Part shown: positions 8,326-16,418 of the stretch, piece by piece
Numbering within the stretch: position 1 is the first letter of the stretch
Layout: each line of letters begins with the position of its first letter
Source of the DNA: Chryseobacterium geocarposphaerae
GTDB taxonomy: Bacteria > Bacteroidota > Bacteroidia > Flavobacteriales > Weeksellaceae
Assembly (NCBI RefSeq): GCF_002797535.1
Contig: NZ_PGFD01000001.1
Location: 868,001 to 932,000, forward strand
Reading direction: 5' to 3'
DNA length: 64,000 nt
The notes under the pieces: generated by a model
What the model was told of the DNA's origin: nothing
The model's database searches: none
Seen by the model: the letters and a program-made list of their open reading frames with translations, nothing else
Made by a program: the position numbers and the translations under genes

Positions 8326-8904
8326 ATGTTACGTACCAACCAACCCTTTTTAGATTATTTAGAAAAGCTTTATGAGAATCAGGATCATAAAGATAAGATT
8401 GTGTTAAAGTCTTTTGAAAAAGGAGAAAAGATCTTAACGCAAAATGAAGTTTCCACTAAAATAATGCTTATCAAAAGTGGAATTACGAAATGTTTTTTTG
8501 TTGAAGAAAACGATAAGGAATACATTGTAGAATTTTTGGGAAAAGGAGAAATTATTGGGGAAATAGAGGTTATTAAAAACGTTCCCTGTCTTTGCAGTAT
8601 TGAAGCCATTACAGAAGTTACCGTCTATTCGATGACGATTCCATATTTCCAGTCTTTAATTAAAAATGATCTGACGCTGAATAATTTATTACTTGATGTT
8701 TTTGCAGACCGCATCTTCAATACATCAAGCAGAGCTTCTTACCAGCAGTTGCATACTACAGAACATACTCTGTCCCAACTTCTCGAAGTAAAGTCCAAAG
8801 AAATGAAAATTTCAAAAGAGGATATGGCGGCTTATCTGGGAATTACTGTAAGAAGTTTAAACAGGGCTTTTAAAGAATTAAAGGAGAAAGAACGCGATGA
8901 ATAA
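8326..8904 (+). CDS. Crp/Fnr-family transcriptional regulator
   Basis: A 192-residue protein. The cNMP-binding-like domain shows G-E-K-I-L-T-Q-N-E, I-K-S-G-I-T-K and E-F-L-G-K-G-E-I-I-G-E. A winged helix-turn-helix closes the protein (M-A-A-Y-L-G-I-T-V-R-S-L-N-R-A-F-K-E-L). ATG 8326 is chosen; an in-frame TTG at 8311 overlaps the palindrome and is less likely. It is not closely related by eye to the Crp-like protein at 1673-2239. The ligand is unknown. The GNAT gene follows after 54 bases. Confidence 0.88.
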   Translation: MLRTNQPFLDYLEKLYENQDHKDKIVLKSFEKGEKILTQNEVSTKIMLIKSGITKCFFVEENDKEYIVEFLGKGEIIGEIEVIKNVPCLCSIEAITEVTVYSMTIPYFQSLIKNDLTLNNLLLDVFADRIFNTSSRASYQQLHTTEHTLSQLLEVKSKEMKISKEDMAAYLGITVRSLNRAFKELKEKERDE

Positions 8905-8958
8905 TTGGCTGCAATAGAACTCAAATCTTCGCGTATCTTTGCAAAAAAGGATCGTAGA

Positions 8959-9465
8959 ATGGAAGAATTAACGTTCAGAAATGCAGCCATTGAAGATTTA
9001 CCAAGAATCGTAGACATCTATAATTCAACGATTGCATCCAGAATGGTGACAGCAGATACGGAAGAGATTTCTGTAGAAAGCCGTTATAAGTGGTTTTATG
9101 AACATTCTCCTGAAAAAAGGCCTCTATGGATGATTGAAGATGATAAAAATAATGTGGTGGGCTGGGTAAGCTTTTCTTCATTTTATGGAAGACCTGCTTA
9201 CAACGGAACTGTGGAAATAAGCATTTATATGGATGAAAGCAGCAGAGGAAAAGGCTTTGGTAAGAAAGTTCTTCAACATTGTATTGATAATGCCGGAAAA
9301 TTGGGAGTTAAAACTTTGTTAGGCTTTATTTTCCTGCATAATGAGCCGAGTTTAAAATTATTCCGACATTTTGGCTTTGAAGATTGGGGAACACTTCCTA
9401 ATGTAGCTGTATTGGATGGAGTAGAACGAACGTTGAAAATATTAGGAAAAAGGATTAGTGATTAG
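8959..9465 (+). CDS. GNAT-family N-acetyltransferase, phosphinothricin-acetyltransferase-like
   Basis: A 168-residue protein with the GNAT acetyl-CoA-binding loop (S-S-R-G-K-G-F-G-K-K-V-L) and the PAT-type C-terminus with H-N-E-P-S-L-K-L-F-R-H-F-G-F-E. The N-terminal R-N-A-A-I-E-D-L-P-R-I-V-D-I-Y-N matches PAT-like enzymes that acetylate amino-acid-like compounds such as phosphinothricin or methionine sulfoximine. The natural substrate is not known. A TATCTTTG -7 box (8934-8941) lies 17 bases upstream of the ATG, so it may have its own promoter as well as read-through from the regulator gene. Confidence 0.88.
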   Translation: MEELTFRNAAIEDLPRIVDIYNSTIASRMVTADTEEISVESRYKWFYEHSPEKRPLWMIEDDKNNVVGWVSFSSFYGRPAYNGTVEISIYMDESSRGKGFGKKVLQHCIDNAGKLGVKTLLGFIFLHNEPSLKLFRHFGFEDWGTLPNVAVLDGVERTLKILGKRISD

Positions 9466-9608
9466 AATAATGGAAAAATTAATTCAAAAATAAAAGCTGA
9501 TGCAAACACCAGCTTTGAAGATTTGTAAGATGCGCTCTTAACTTATTTAGGTCACGGTGGAATTCAGCTTTAAAATTGCTAAAATCTTTTTAAAAAAATA
9601 TATAAATC

Positions 9609-10907
9609 TTAAGGTCGCGTTGTAAATTCTATTTTATATTCAGCAGTTCCAAATTGATATCCGTCTTCAGACTCAGTATTTCGATTGGTGATATAAAAAT
9701 CATATGTTGTATTCGGTTTAAGAGCAACGGTTTCCAGAATAAGTGTGGTTTTATCATTTTCAAAACCAAGTTCTTTCTGAAGCGGAAAATGTTCTTTACC
9801 ATTCTTTGAAAAGTTTAAAGAAACATTTTTCATTTTCTTCGAAAAAGTAATCTTAATTTGCTTAATTTCAGGATCTACATTTTTGCTCTGATTATCAAAA
9901 GGCTCAATTTTTACAACCTTTGGCATATTCGCCTCGTATTTTTTGATAATTTCGCCTTTATTGATTGTATTGCCAAAGAATTTAGACTTTTCCACAAATT
10001 CATCAATGGCTTTTTCACTGCCAAAATCTAATTCAATAATATCTTTTACTGCCTGTTTTTTATCGGGATGATTTTGATAATATGATTTTGAAATTTCATA
10101 CCCTATAAAATACCCCAAATCAGGATTTTCCGATATTTTACCATTATAAAGCCATTTATCACTACGGTTAGAATACATTTCAGCTTTAAAATCTTCTTTT
10201 ACCTTAGATAAATTCGATTTTCCGTATTCAATATAAGATGTTTTAATAGGCTTTCCCAAAACAAGTTCAGCAATAAAATCACACGACCCCTCTCTTATTG
10301 AATGTCCTAAAAGATTCACATAGCCGTCTTTCTGATTTGTATGAACGTATTCATGTACAGTAAGAAAAACAACATCTAAATATTTCCTATGCTTAAAAGT
10401 ATTTTTAAGCCAAGCAGAACTTAATTCAGAAGTATCCGTATTAGGATTACCAACTAAAATTTCAGAACCGATTAATACCATATCAGAATTGGTTGTTCCG
10501 CCTGATGTTAATCCTCCAATGATAAAATAAATGTTGGCAGGCTTGAGTTCAGGATAAATTTTCTTGAGCTTTCTGATGTGCTTTTCAATCTTTTTTTGCT
10601 CGCCATTTATCTGTAGGGTTGAATTTCGTATTGAACTCCAGAATTTAGGCAATTTTTCAATATTTTTAACAAAGAGACTGTCGGTAAGGTCTCTCTTTTT
10701 CATGAAAGATTTTAAACCGTCAGAAGCTTTATCTATGTATAAAGTATTGATTAATTGATGTTTTTTATTGTTGTCATCAGTTTTTTTGATTTGGTCGTAT
10801 GCTTCCCAATAATGGTCAATATCACTTGTAAAAATGTAATTGTTTTTCTGAGAATAAACTTTTGAAATACTTAAAATAAGTAGTGCAGAAATAATTTTAG
10901 ATTTCAT
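9609..10907 (-). CDS. Secreted zinc-metallopeptidase-like protein with C-terminal Ig-like domain
   Basis: A 432-residue protein with a signal peptide (start MKSKIISALLILSISKVYS). The middle contains T-V-H-E-Y-V-H-T, an HExxH zinc-binding motif, followed by R-E-G-S-C-D-F-I-A-E, a plausible third ligand, as in DUF2268-like predicted proteases. The last 100 residues (V-K-I-E-P-F-D-N ... I-K-I-T-F-S-K-K-M) look like a bacterial Ig-like domain of the SbsA type. Protein substrate and location (periplasm or outer face) are not known. No T9SS sorting signal is visible at the C-terminus. Confidence 0.7.
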   Translation of the reverse strand: MKSKIISALLILSISKVYSQKNNYIFTSDIDHYWEAYDQIKKTDDNNKKHQLINTLYIDKASDGLKSFMKKRDLTDSLFVKNIEKLPKFWSSIRNSTLQINGEQKKIEKHIRKLKKIYPELKPANIYFIIGGLTSGGTTNSDMVLIGSEILVGNPNTDTSELSSAWLKNTFKHRKYLDVVFLTVHEYVHTNQKDGYVNLLGHSIREGSCDFIAELVLGKPIKTSYIEYGKSNLSKVKEDFKAEMYSNRSDKWLYNGKISENPDLGYFIGYEISKSYYQNHPDKKQAVKDIIELDFGSEKAIDEFVEKSKFFGNTINKGEIIKKYEANMPKVVKIEPFDNQSKNVDPEIKQIKITFSKKMKNVSLNFSKNGKEHFPLQKELGFENDKTTLILETVALKPNTTYDFYITNRNTESEDGYQFGTAEYKIEFTTRP

Positions 10908-11114
10908 TTAAATACTTGTAAATAATTTCTGTAAAATTAATCTAAACCTCGGTGAAAATCATACAATATTTCCAATTAATTCAATAAATATTGATTTTTA
11001 AAATTTAAACTTTCCTTTATTGATCGCCATTAACAAAATAATTTTGATTCATCAACAACTACTAATCTTTCGTAGTATTTTTTAATCCTCTGAATAATAA
11101 TGGGTTTTAATTAA

Positions 11115-11138
11115 AAACGATCCTTAAAAGGACCGTTT
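11115..11138 (-). terminator. Intrinsic terminator of the MATE gene
   Basis: AAACGGTCC / GGATCGTTT stem (one G-T pair, small loop) followed by five T on the minus strand, right after the MATE stop codon. Confidence 0.8.
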
Positions 11139-11145
11139 ATTATTT

Positions 11146-12507
11146 TTATGGATTTAATTTTATTTTTTTTGCAGACATATTTAGGAATCGTTTTACGAGA
11201 AACAATGCTGAAATAGTAAGTCCTAATCCTAAAGCGATCCACATTCCGAATGCTCCCATTTTTAAGGTCACACAAAGAAAATACCCCAAAGGAATTGTAA
11301 TCAGCCAATACGCAATAAATGTGTATATAGAAGGTATTTTTACATCCTGTAACCCTCTCAGTGTTCCTAATGCAGTTACCTGAATTCCATCTGACAATTG
11401 AAATAATGCTGCAATAATCATAAGTTTCGAAGCCAGACTAATCACTTCAATCTCTTCCTTTTTAGTAAAAAAAGTAGGAAGAATATTTCTGCCTAAGATA
11501 AAGACGATCCCACAAATACACATGAAAATAAAAGCTATTTTCAGGTTATTGATCCCGACTTTCCTTAGCTCTACATAGTTCTGTTCACCCAGCTTTCTCC
11601 CGATCATTACCGTGGAGGCAACACTAAACCCTACACATAAGTTAAAAGTAAATGAAGCCATGCTCAAAGCAATCTGATGAGAAGCAATATCATGTGCCGA
11701 AATCAATCCGCATATAAAGGCTGCTCCTGCAAAAGCAGTAACTTCAAAAAACATCTGAAGTGCAGTAGGAAGTCCCAATCTCACCATTTTATCAAACATT
11801 TTCTTTGAAAAAACTTCAACTTTTAAAGAAAAGGCTTTAATATACTGCTTTGTTTTAGGTTCTTTCAACAAGACAATATAAAGAAATACCACCATAAAAA
11901 TACGGGCAATTAAACTTGCCAGTGCAGATCCTTTTACTCCCATCTCCGGAAATATCCAAAGCCCTTTGATAAAAACGTAATTAAGAACAATATTAATGAC
12001 ATTGGCAATAATAGTAGCCTTTGTTACTCCGATGGTATAGGATAAACCTTCAGAAACCTCTCTTAAGGTCTGAAACGCCATAAACGGAACAATACTGATC
12101 GCCATAATCGTTAAGAAATCTACTGTATCAGGAATAATTTTAGCAGGTTGCCCAGAATGATAGAGTAGTGGCATTCCCAAAAACAAAATTCCCATTAAAA
12201 TAATCCCCACAGACATATTAATAACAAAGCCATGGCTGAAAACCGAATTGATAGTCTTATGATCATGCTGTGAATGGGCTTCGGAAACCAATGGAGGAAT
12301 TGCAAATGAAAACCCCAATGCCAGAACAAACATGGAGAAAAAAACCGCATTTCCTAAAGATACGGAAGCTAATGCATCTGCTCCCAATAGTTTTCCTACA
12401 ATGATGTTGTCAAATAAATTGACCGAGACCTGTCCTACCTGGGTCAACATTACGGGTAAGGCAAGTGCTAAAGTTTCTTTCGTATATTTTTTATTTAAAA
12501 AGCTCAT
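11146..12507 (-). CDS. MATE-family multidrug efflux transporter
   Basis: A 453-residue protein with about twelve predicted membrane helices, the normal size for MATE. The N-terminal A-L-P-V-M-L-T-Q-V-G-Q and D-N-I-I-V-G-K-L-L-G-A segments match the NorM branch, which exports cationic drugs in exchange for Na+ or H+. The second half repeats the fold (L-G-L-P-T-A-L-Q-M-F-F-E). It stands alone between two minus-strand terminators, so it is a single transcription unit. Substrate is not predictable. Confidence 0.92.
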   Translation of the reverse strand: MSFLNKKYTKETLALALPVMLTQVGQVSVNLFDNIIVGKLLGADALASVSLGNAVFFSMFVLALGFSFAIPPLVSEAHSQHDHKTINSVFSHGFVINMSVGIILMGILFLGMPLLYHSGQPAKIIPDTVDFLTIMAISIVPFMAFQTLREVSEGLSYTIGVTKATIIANVINIVLNYVFIKGLWIFPEMGVKGSALASLIARIFMVVFLYIVLLKEPKTKQYIKAFSLKVEVFSKKMFDKMVRLGLPTALQMFFEVTAFAGAAFICGLISAHDIASHQIALSMASFTFNLCVGFSVASTVMIGRKLGEQNYVELRKVGINNLKIAFIFMCICGIVFILGRNILPTFFTKKEEIEVISLASKLMIIAALFQLSDGIQVTALGTLRGLQDVKIPSIYTFIAYWLITIPLGYFLCVTLKMGAFGMWIALGLGLTISALFLVKRFLNMSAKKIKLNP

Positions 12508-12547
12508 AATTTAAAATTCATATAGTTTGTAGTTTGAGTTCAAAAAA

Positions 12548-12577
12548 AAATTGCAGTAACAAATGATACTGCAATTT
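12548..12577 (-). terminator. Intrinsic terminator of the response regulator gene
   Basis: Perfect 11-bp stem (AAATTGCAGTA / TACTGCAATTT) with an eight-base loop and a run of nine T on the minus strand. Confidence 0.88.
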
Positions 12578-12606
12578 TTATAATTTATATTAAGTAATAA
12601 TCTACA

Positions 12607-13791
12607 TTATTTCCTTACAAAACTTGCAACGTCTTCGGCAGACACAGTGCTTCCACCTAAAATAATTAACCTTTCTACAACATTTCTTAATTCTCTGATG
12701 TTTCCTGTCCATGAAAGCGCTTTTAGGGCTTCAATCGCTTTATCATCGAATTTTTTTGTTGCGGTACCGTGCTCATCGGCGATCATTCCTGAGAAATGTT
12801 CAACCAGTAATTTGATGTCTTCTTTTCTTTCATCTAATGGCGGTACATAAATTTCGATCACAGAAAGTCTGTGGTAAAGGTCTTCTCTGAATCTTCCTGC
12901 TTCTATTTCCTTCTGCATATTTTTATTGGTTGCTGCCAATACTCTTACATCAACTTTTATTTCTTTGTCACTTCCTACAGGAGAAACTTTGCTTTCCTGT
13001 AATGCTCTCAATACTTTTGCCTGAGCAATAAGGCTCATATCACCAATTTCATCCAGGAAAATAGTACCTCCATTAGCCTGTTCAAATTTTCCTTGTTTAT
13101 CCTTGATAGCCCCTGTAAAAGATCCCTTTACGTGGCCAAAAAGCTCAGACTCTATAAGTTCAGAAGGAATGGCAGCACAGTTTACTTCAATCATCGGGCC
13201 TTTTGCTCTCTCACTTTGATTGTGAATAGCATGCGCTACAAGCTCTTTTCCGGCCCCGTTGGGACCTGTGATTAAAACTCTGGCATCAGAAACAGCAACT
13301 TTATCAATCATGTCCTGAATCTTCTGTAATTCTGCAGACTGGCCGATCATTTGATATTTTTTGCTTACTTTTTTCTTAAGCGTTTTATTTTCGGTTTGAA
13401 GGTTTTTATTTTCTTTCTTCAGAGACTCTTTCGTTAAAGCATTTTTAACGCTTGTAATCAGTCTGTTGATGTCTATAGGCTTGGAAATAAAATCATAAGC
13501 ACCCTCCTTTAAACAGGAAACTGCAGAATCAATATCTGCGTGCCCTGAAATCATAATGAAAGTAGTTTCAGGCTTTAGTGCTAAACTTTGCTTTAAAAGC
13601 TCAGTTCCCGAAAGTTTGGGCATTTTGATGTCAGAAATTACCAATGCAAAGTCTTCTTTCTCTACCTGTTTATAGCCTTCAAGGCCATCTTCAGCGATTA
13701 CAAATTCATAATCAGTAAGTTCATCTGAGAGGATACTGTGAAGAACTCCCGATATTGCTTTTTCGTCTTCTACGATAAGGATTTTTTGCAT
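12607..13791 (-). CDS. Sigma-54-type response regulator lacking a DNA-binding domain
   Basis: A 394-residue protein. The receiver domain (residues 1-120) has D8/E9, the phospho-acceptor Asp54 and Lys104. A coiled linker (120-145) leads to the AAA+ domain: Walker A G-P-N-G-A-G-K-E (176-183), G-S-F-T-G-A (223-228) in place of the consensus GAFTGA that contacts sigma-54, and Walker B G-G-T-I-F-L-D-E-I-G. The protein ends shortly after W-T-G-N-I-R-E-L-R-N and a last helix; no Fis-type helix-turn-helix follows. It therefore may act on RpoN from solution, as described for FlgR of Helicobacter. No sensor kinase gene is adjacent. ATG 13791 is the start of the receiver domain. Confidence 0.9.
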   Translation of the reverse strand: MQKILIVEDEKAISGVLHSILSDELTDYEFVIAEDGLEGYKQVEKEDFALVISDIKMPKLSGTELLKQSLALKPETTFIMISGHADIDSAVSCLKEGAYDFISKPIDINRLITSVKNALTKESLKKENKNLQTENKTLKKKVSKKYQMIGQSAELQKIQDMIDKVAVSDARVLITGPNGAGKELVAHAIHNQSERAKGPMIEVNCAAIPSELIESELFGHVKGSFTGAIKDKQGKFEQANGGTIFLDEIGDMSLIAQAKVLRALQESKVSPVGSDKEIKVDVRVLAATNKNMQKEIEAGRFREDLYHRLSVIEIYVPPLDERKEDIKLLVEHFSGMIADEHGTATKKFDDKAIEALKALSWTGNIRELRNVVERLIILGGSTVSAEDVASFVRK

Positions 13792-13848
13792 AGTTGCAAA
13801 TTTAGAAATTTTTGATTGAATTATTAGCAAAAACCATACCTAAATGAT

Positions 13849-14508
13849 CTATTTTGTATAATCTCTTCTTCCGAAAATGGCAGAACCGACTCTTACCGAA
13901 TTAGCGCCACATTCTATCGCAATAGGGAAGTCATCACTCATTCCCATTGATAATGTTTGTAAAGATTTTTGCTTATCCAGCTCATCAAAAAGACTTTTTA
14001 ATATTGAAAATTCTTTTCTGATCTGCTGTTCATCATCGGTGAATGTTGCCATTCCCATTAATCCTGTAATTTTTATATTTGAAAATGCTCCGTCGGTATA
14101 TTTTTGGAATAAAGCTCTGGCTTCATTAGTTTCTAATCCAAATTTGCTTTCTTCTTCAGCAATTTTTACCTGAAGTAAAACTTTAATTTTTCTATCGTAC
14201 TTTGCTGCCTCTTTGTTGATTTCTAACATTAATTTTTCAGAATCAACACTTTGGATTGTATCTATAAACTCGGCAATATATTTTACCTTATTGGTTTGCA
14301 GATGCCCGATCAGATGCCATTGAATATCTTTAGGAAGAAGCGGATATTTTTCCATTACTTCCTGAACTTTATTCTCACCAAAGACTCTTTGACCTAAATC
14401 GTAGACTTCCTGAATTGCTGAAACCGGATGTGTTTTGGATACAGCAACCAACTGTACATGTGCCGGAAGCTGGCTTTTTATTGTATTATAATATTCCTGA
14501 ATGCTCAT
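13849..14508 (-). CDS. YggS-family PLP homeostasis protein
   Basis: A 219-residue single-domain alanine-racemase-like TIM barrel, the usual size. Lys25 in A-V-S-K-T-H-P is the PLP-binding lysine. F-G-E-N-K-V-Q-E, W-H-L-I-G-H-L-Q-T-N-K and the C-terminal S-M-G-M-S-D-D-F-P-I-A-I are family signatures. It binds PLP and buffers vitamin B6 and amino acid metabolism in the cytoplasm. It lies 57 bases upstream of the sigma-54-type regulator in the same direction. Confidence 0.95.
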   Translation of the reverse strand: MSIQEYYNTIKSQLPAHVQLVAVSKTHPVSAIQEVYDLGQRVFGENKVQEVMEKYPLLPKDIQWHLIGHLQTNKVKYIAEFIDTIQSVDSEKLMLEINKEAAKYDRKIKVLLQVKIAEEESKFGLETNEARALFQKYTDGAFSNIKITGLMGMATFTDDEQQIRKEFSILKSLFDELDKQKSLQTLSMGMSDDFPIAIECGANSVRVGSAIFGRRDYTK

Positions 14509-14598
14509 GATTGCAAATTTCTGAATTTTAAAAGCAAAAAACGAATTAATTTATAAATTTTAGAATCAGTTTAACGAATAAAAAAGTCAAAAAAATGA

Positions 14599-14686
14599 TT
14601 GTCTGTCATTCTGAACGAAACTAATAGCAATGAAGAATCTATTTTGAATAAAGCTGAGATCCTTCCTTCGTCAGAATGGCAGACAA
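14599..14686. repeat. Palindromic intergenic element (REP-like), copy 1
   Basis: Outer arms TTGTCTGTCATTCTGA (14599-14614) and TCAGAATGGCAGACAA (14671-14686) pair with one mismatch, and the inner parts (ACGAA, GAAGAATCT / AGATCCTTC, TTCG) extend the pairing. It lies just after the polysaccharide deacetylase stop codon and could also end its transcript. Related copies are at 25056-25158, 54023-54050 and 55679-55737. Confidence 0.75.
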
Positions 14687-14701
14687 CCAAGAATATTTAT
14701 A

Positions 14702-15568
14702 TTAATTCAACACTTCATTAATCTTAGGATATTCCGAAATTTTTCTGAAAACAAATCGATTGCTTTTCTGGAGCTTTTCAATAAACAAATCAAGTTCATT
14801 GATAGAATCAGCATCTGTTAGATACTGATCATGAGTAAGAAAAACAAGATGTCTTGAAGTCTTTTCCAGGTCATTGAAAAAAATACTGTCCACTTTTTTC
14901 AGCATAGCTTCATGATTGCCTTTCAGCGCCATTTTCTGACCGGGTTTCCATTCCAGATCCCAACCAATTACTTTATAGCCGGCTTCTTTAAGTTTATTGG
15001 CAGCTTCCGTAGAACTTTTAAGATCGGTTACATTCGTATGATTAAGTCTCCAAATATTCCTTCCTGGTGTTCTGGCTATTTTATCGTATAATTTTAAGCT
15101 GTCTTTAGCTGTATCAAAATCATGAACAACACCTGCCGGATTTTTATAAAAATCGGTATATTTATTATTGGCATGTGTAAAGCTGTGATTTGCAAGCTCT
15201 ATCAGCGGGTCTTTTTTCAGGAGCTCAAAATCATTTTTCTGTGTTTTGCTCCCATATACATGTTTTCCAACTATAAAAGCGGTTGCGCAAACATTTCTTT
15301 TGTTCAGGATTTTCAGAAGATTTTTTGTTCCTTGATTCGGACCATCATCAAAGGTAAGATAGATTACTCTTTTGTCGGAGGCTACGTCTTCATCATCAAT
15401 TTTAGGAACTGTTTTTGCGACGGGATGTTCCTGTGAAATCAGTTTTTCTGATTCTTTCTTGTCGTTTTTACGGTTGCAACCATGGAATAAAATTGAAGTT
15501 GCACTCACCAATGCAAACATCCCAAGAAAAGTCTTGTTTCTAGACTTTTCCGCAAAAGTTTTTTTCAT
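14702..15568 (-). CDS. Polysaccharide deacetylase (CE4, NodB homology) lipoprotein
   Basis: A 288-residue protein with an N-terminal hydrophobic segment ending in H-G-C31, a plausible but atypical lipobox. The NodB domain shows motif 1 T-F-D-D-G-P-N (residues 72-78, Asp74 catalytic base, Asp75 metal ligand), motif 2 H-S-F-T-H (His128, His132 metal ligands) and motif 3 R-T-P-G-R-N-I-W (166-173). L-T-H-D-Q near the C-terminus supplies the catalytic histidine. It removes acetyl groups from a sugar polymer at the envelope, perhaps peptidoglycan or an exopolysaccharide. There are no glycan synthesis genes beside it. Confidence 0.88.
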   Translation of the reverse strand: MKKTFAEKSRNKTFLGMFALVSATSILFHGCNRKNDKKESEKLISQEHPVAKTVPKIDDEDVASDKRVIYLTFDDGPNQGTKNLLKILNKRNVCATAFIVGKHVYGSKTQKNDFELLKKDPLIELANHSFTHANNKYTDFYKNPAGVVHDFDTAKDSLKLYDKIARTPGRNIWRLNHTNVTDLKSSTEAANKLKEAGYKVIGWDLEWKPGQKMALKGNHEAMLKKVDSIFFNDLEKTSRHLVFLTHDQYLTDADSINELDLFIEKLQKSNRFVFRKISEYPKINEVLN

Positions 15569-15687
15569 AAAATCAAAAAGGAATTTAAATTGTTAAAAAG
15601 AGTTAATTTTTCAAAATTATTCTTAACAAATTATGTGCCGAATTTTGATTAAATTCTGTTTTTTAAGGATATTTTAATAACTTAATT

Positions 15688-16416
15688 TTACTCAAGTAAT
15701 TCTTTTAAATATAAAGCGTTATTAATGGCCGCTGTTCCCCATGTATTATTGAAAAAGATAAATGTTTTCTTTTTCATATTTACAATATTTTCAGCAAGAT
15801 CTTTAAGGAATTCTAAACTATATTCGGATTTGTAAAGGACAGGTTTCCCATGAAGTCTGTAATATAGAATTTCAGGATGATTAATGATAATCTCTTCAGG
15901 TAGATTTCCCGGGAAACTTACTCCGGAAAAAATGATATTATGATCTTTTAGAATTTTAAAAATCTCATTGTTCCACCAAGACTCATGACGGAATTCAATA
16001 ACATTCAAACAGACAAGATTGATATTGTTAAGGATGAGATCAATATTTTCCTGTGTATTTTTGAAAGAAGGAGGGAACTGGTAGAGAAAGCCGGAAAGCT
16101 TTTCTTTTAAGTGATCCTGAATATGAGTACAAAATGCTGTAATATCCTCTTTACAGTCTTTCAGGCGTTTTTCGTGAGAAATTATTTTCGGAATTTTAAT
16201 AAAAAACTTAAAATCTTCAGGAGTTTCATTTCTCCATTTCAGAAGGGTTTTAGCTGTTGGATTCCTGTAAAATGTTGAATTGATTTCTACACAGTTGAAT
16301 TTTTGGCAATATAAAGAAAGAAAGTCTTTACTTTTTGCATCTTCAGGGTATAATGATCCTTTCCAATCATTATTGTAAAAGCCTGAGCAACCAATATAAA
16401 GACTTTCTTTCTTCAT
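15688..16416 (-). CDS. DUF72 (YecE-like) protein
   Basis: A 242-residue TIM-barrel-like protein with the family signatures I-G-C-S-G-F-Y-N-N-D-W-K-G at the N-terminus, C-V-E-I-N-S-T-F-Y-R in the second strand and Y-Y-R-L-H-G near the C-terminus. Its biochemical function is not established. It starts only two bases after the CopA stop codon, so it is the last gene of the metal-export operon. Confidence 0.88.
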   Translation of the reverse strand: MKKESLYIGCSGFYNNDWKGSLYPEDAKSKDFLSLYCQKFNCVEINSTFYRNPTAKTLLKWRNETPEDFKFFIKIPKIISHEKRLKDCKEDITAFCTHIQDHLKEKLSGFLYQFPPSFKNTQENIDLILNNINLVCLNVIEFRHESWWNNEIFKILKDHNIIFSGVSFPGNLPEEIIINHPEILYYRLHGKPVLYKSEYSLEFLKDLAENIVNMKKKTFIFFNNTWGTAAINNALYLKELLE

Positions 16417-16418
16417 GT

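Noticed and set aside
9493-9516. A seven-bp hairpin (AAAGCTG/CAGCTTT) after the GNAT gene as a terminator
   Set aside because: It has a ten-base loop and no T run after it on either strand, so it is too weak to call.
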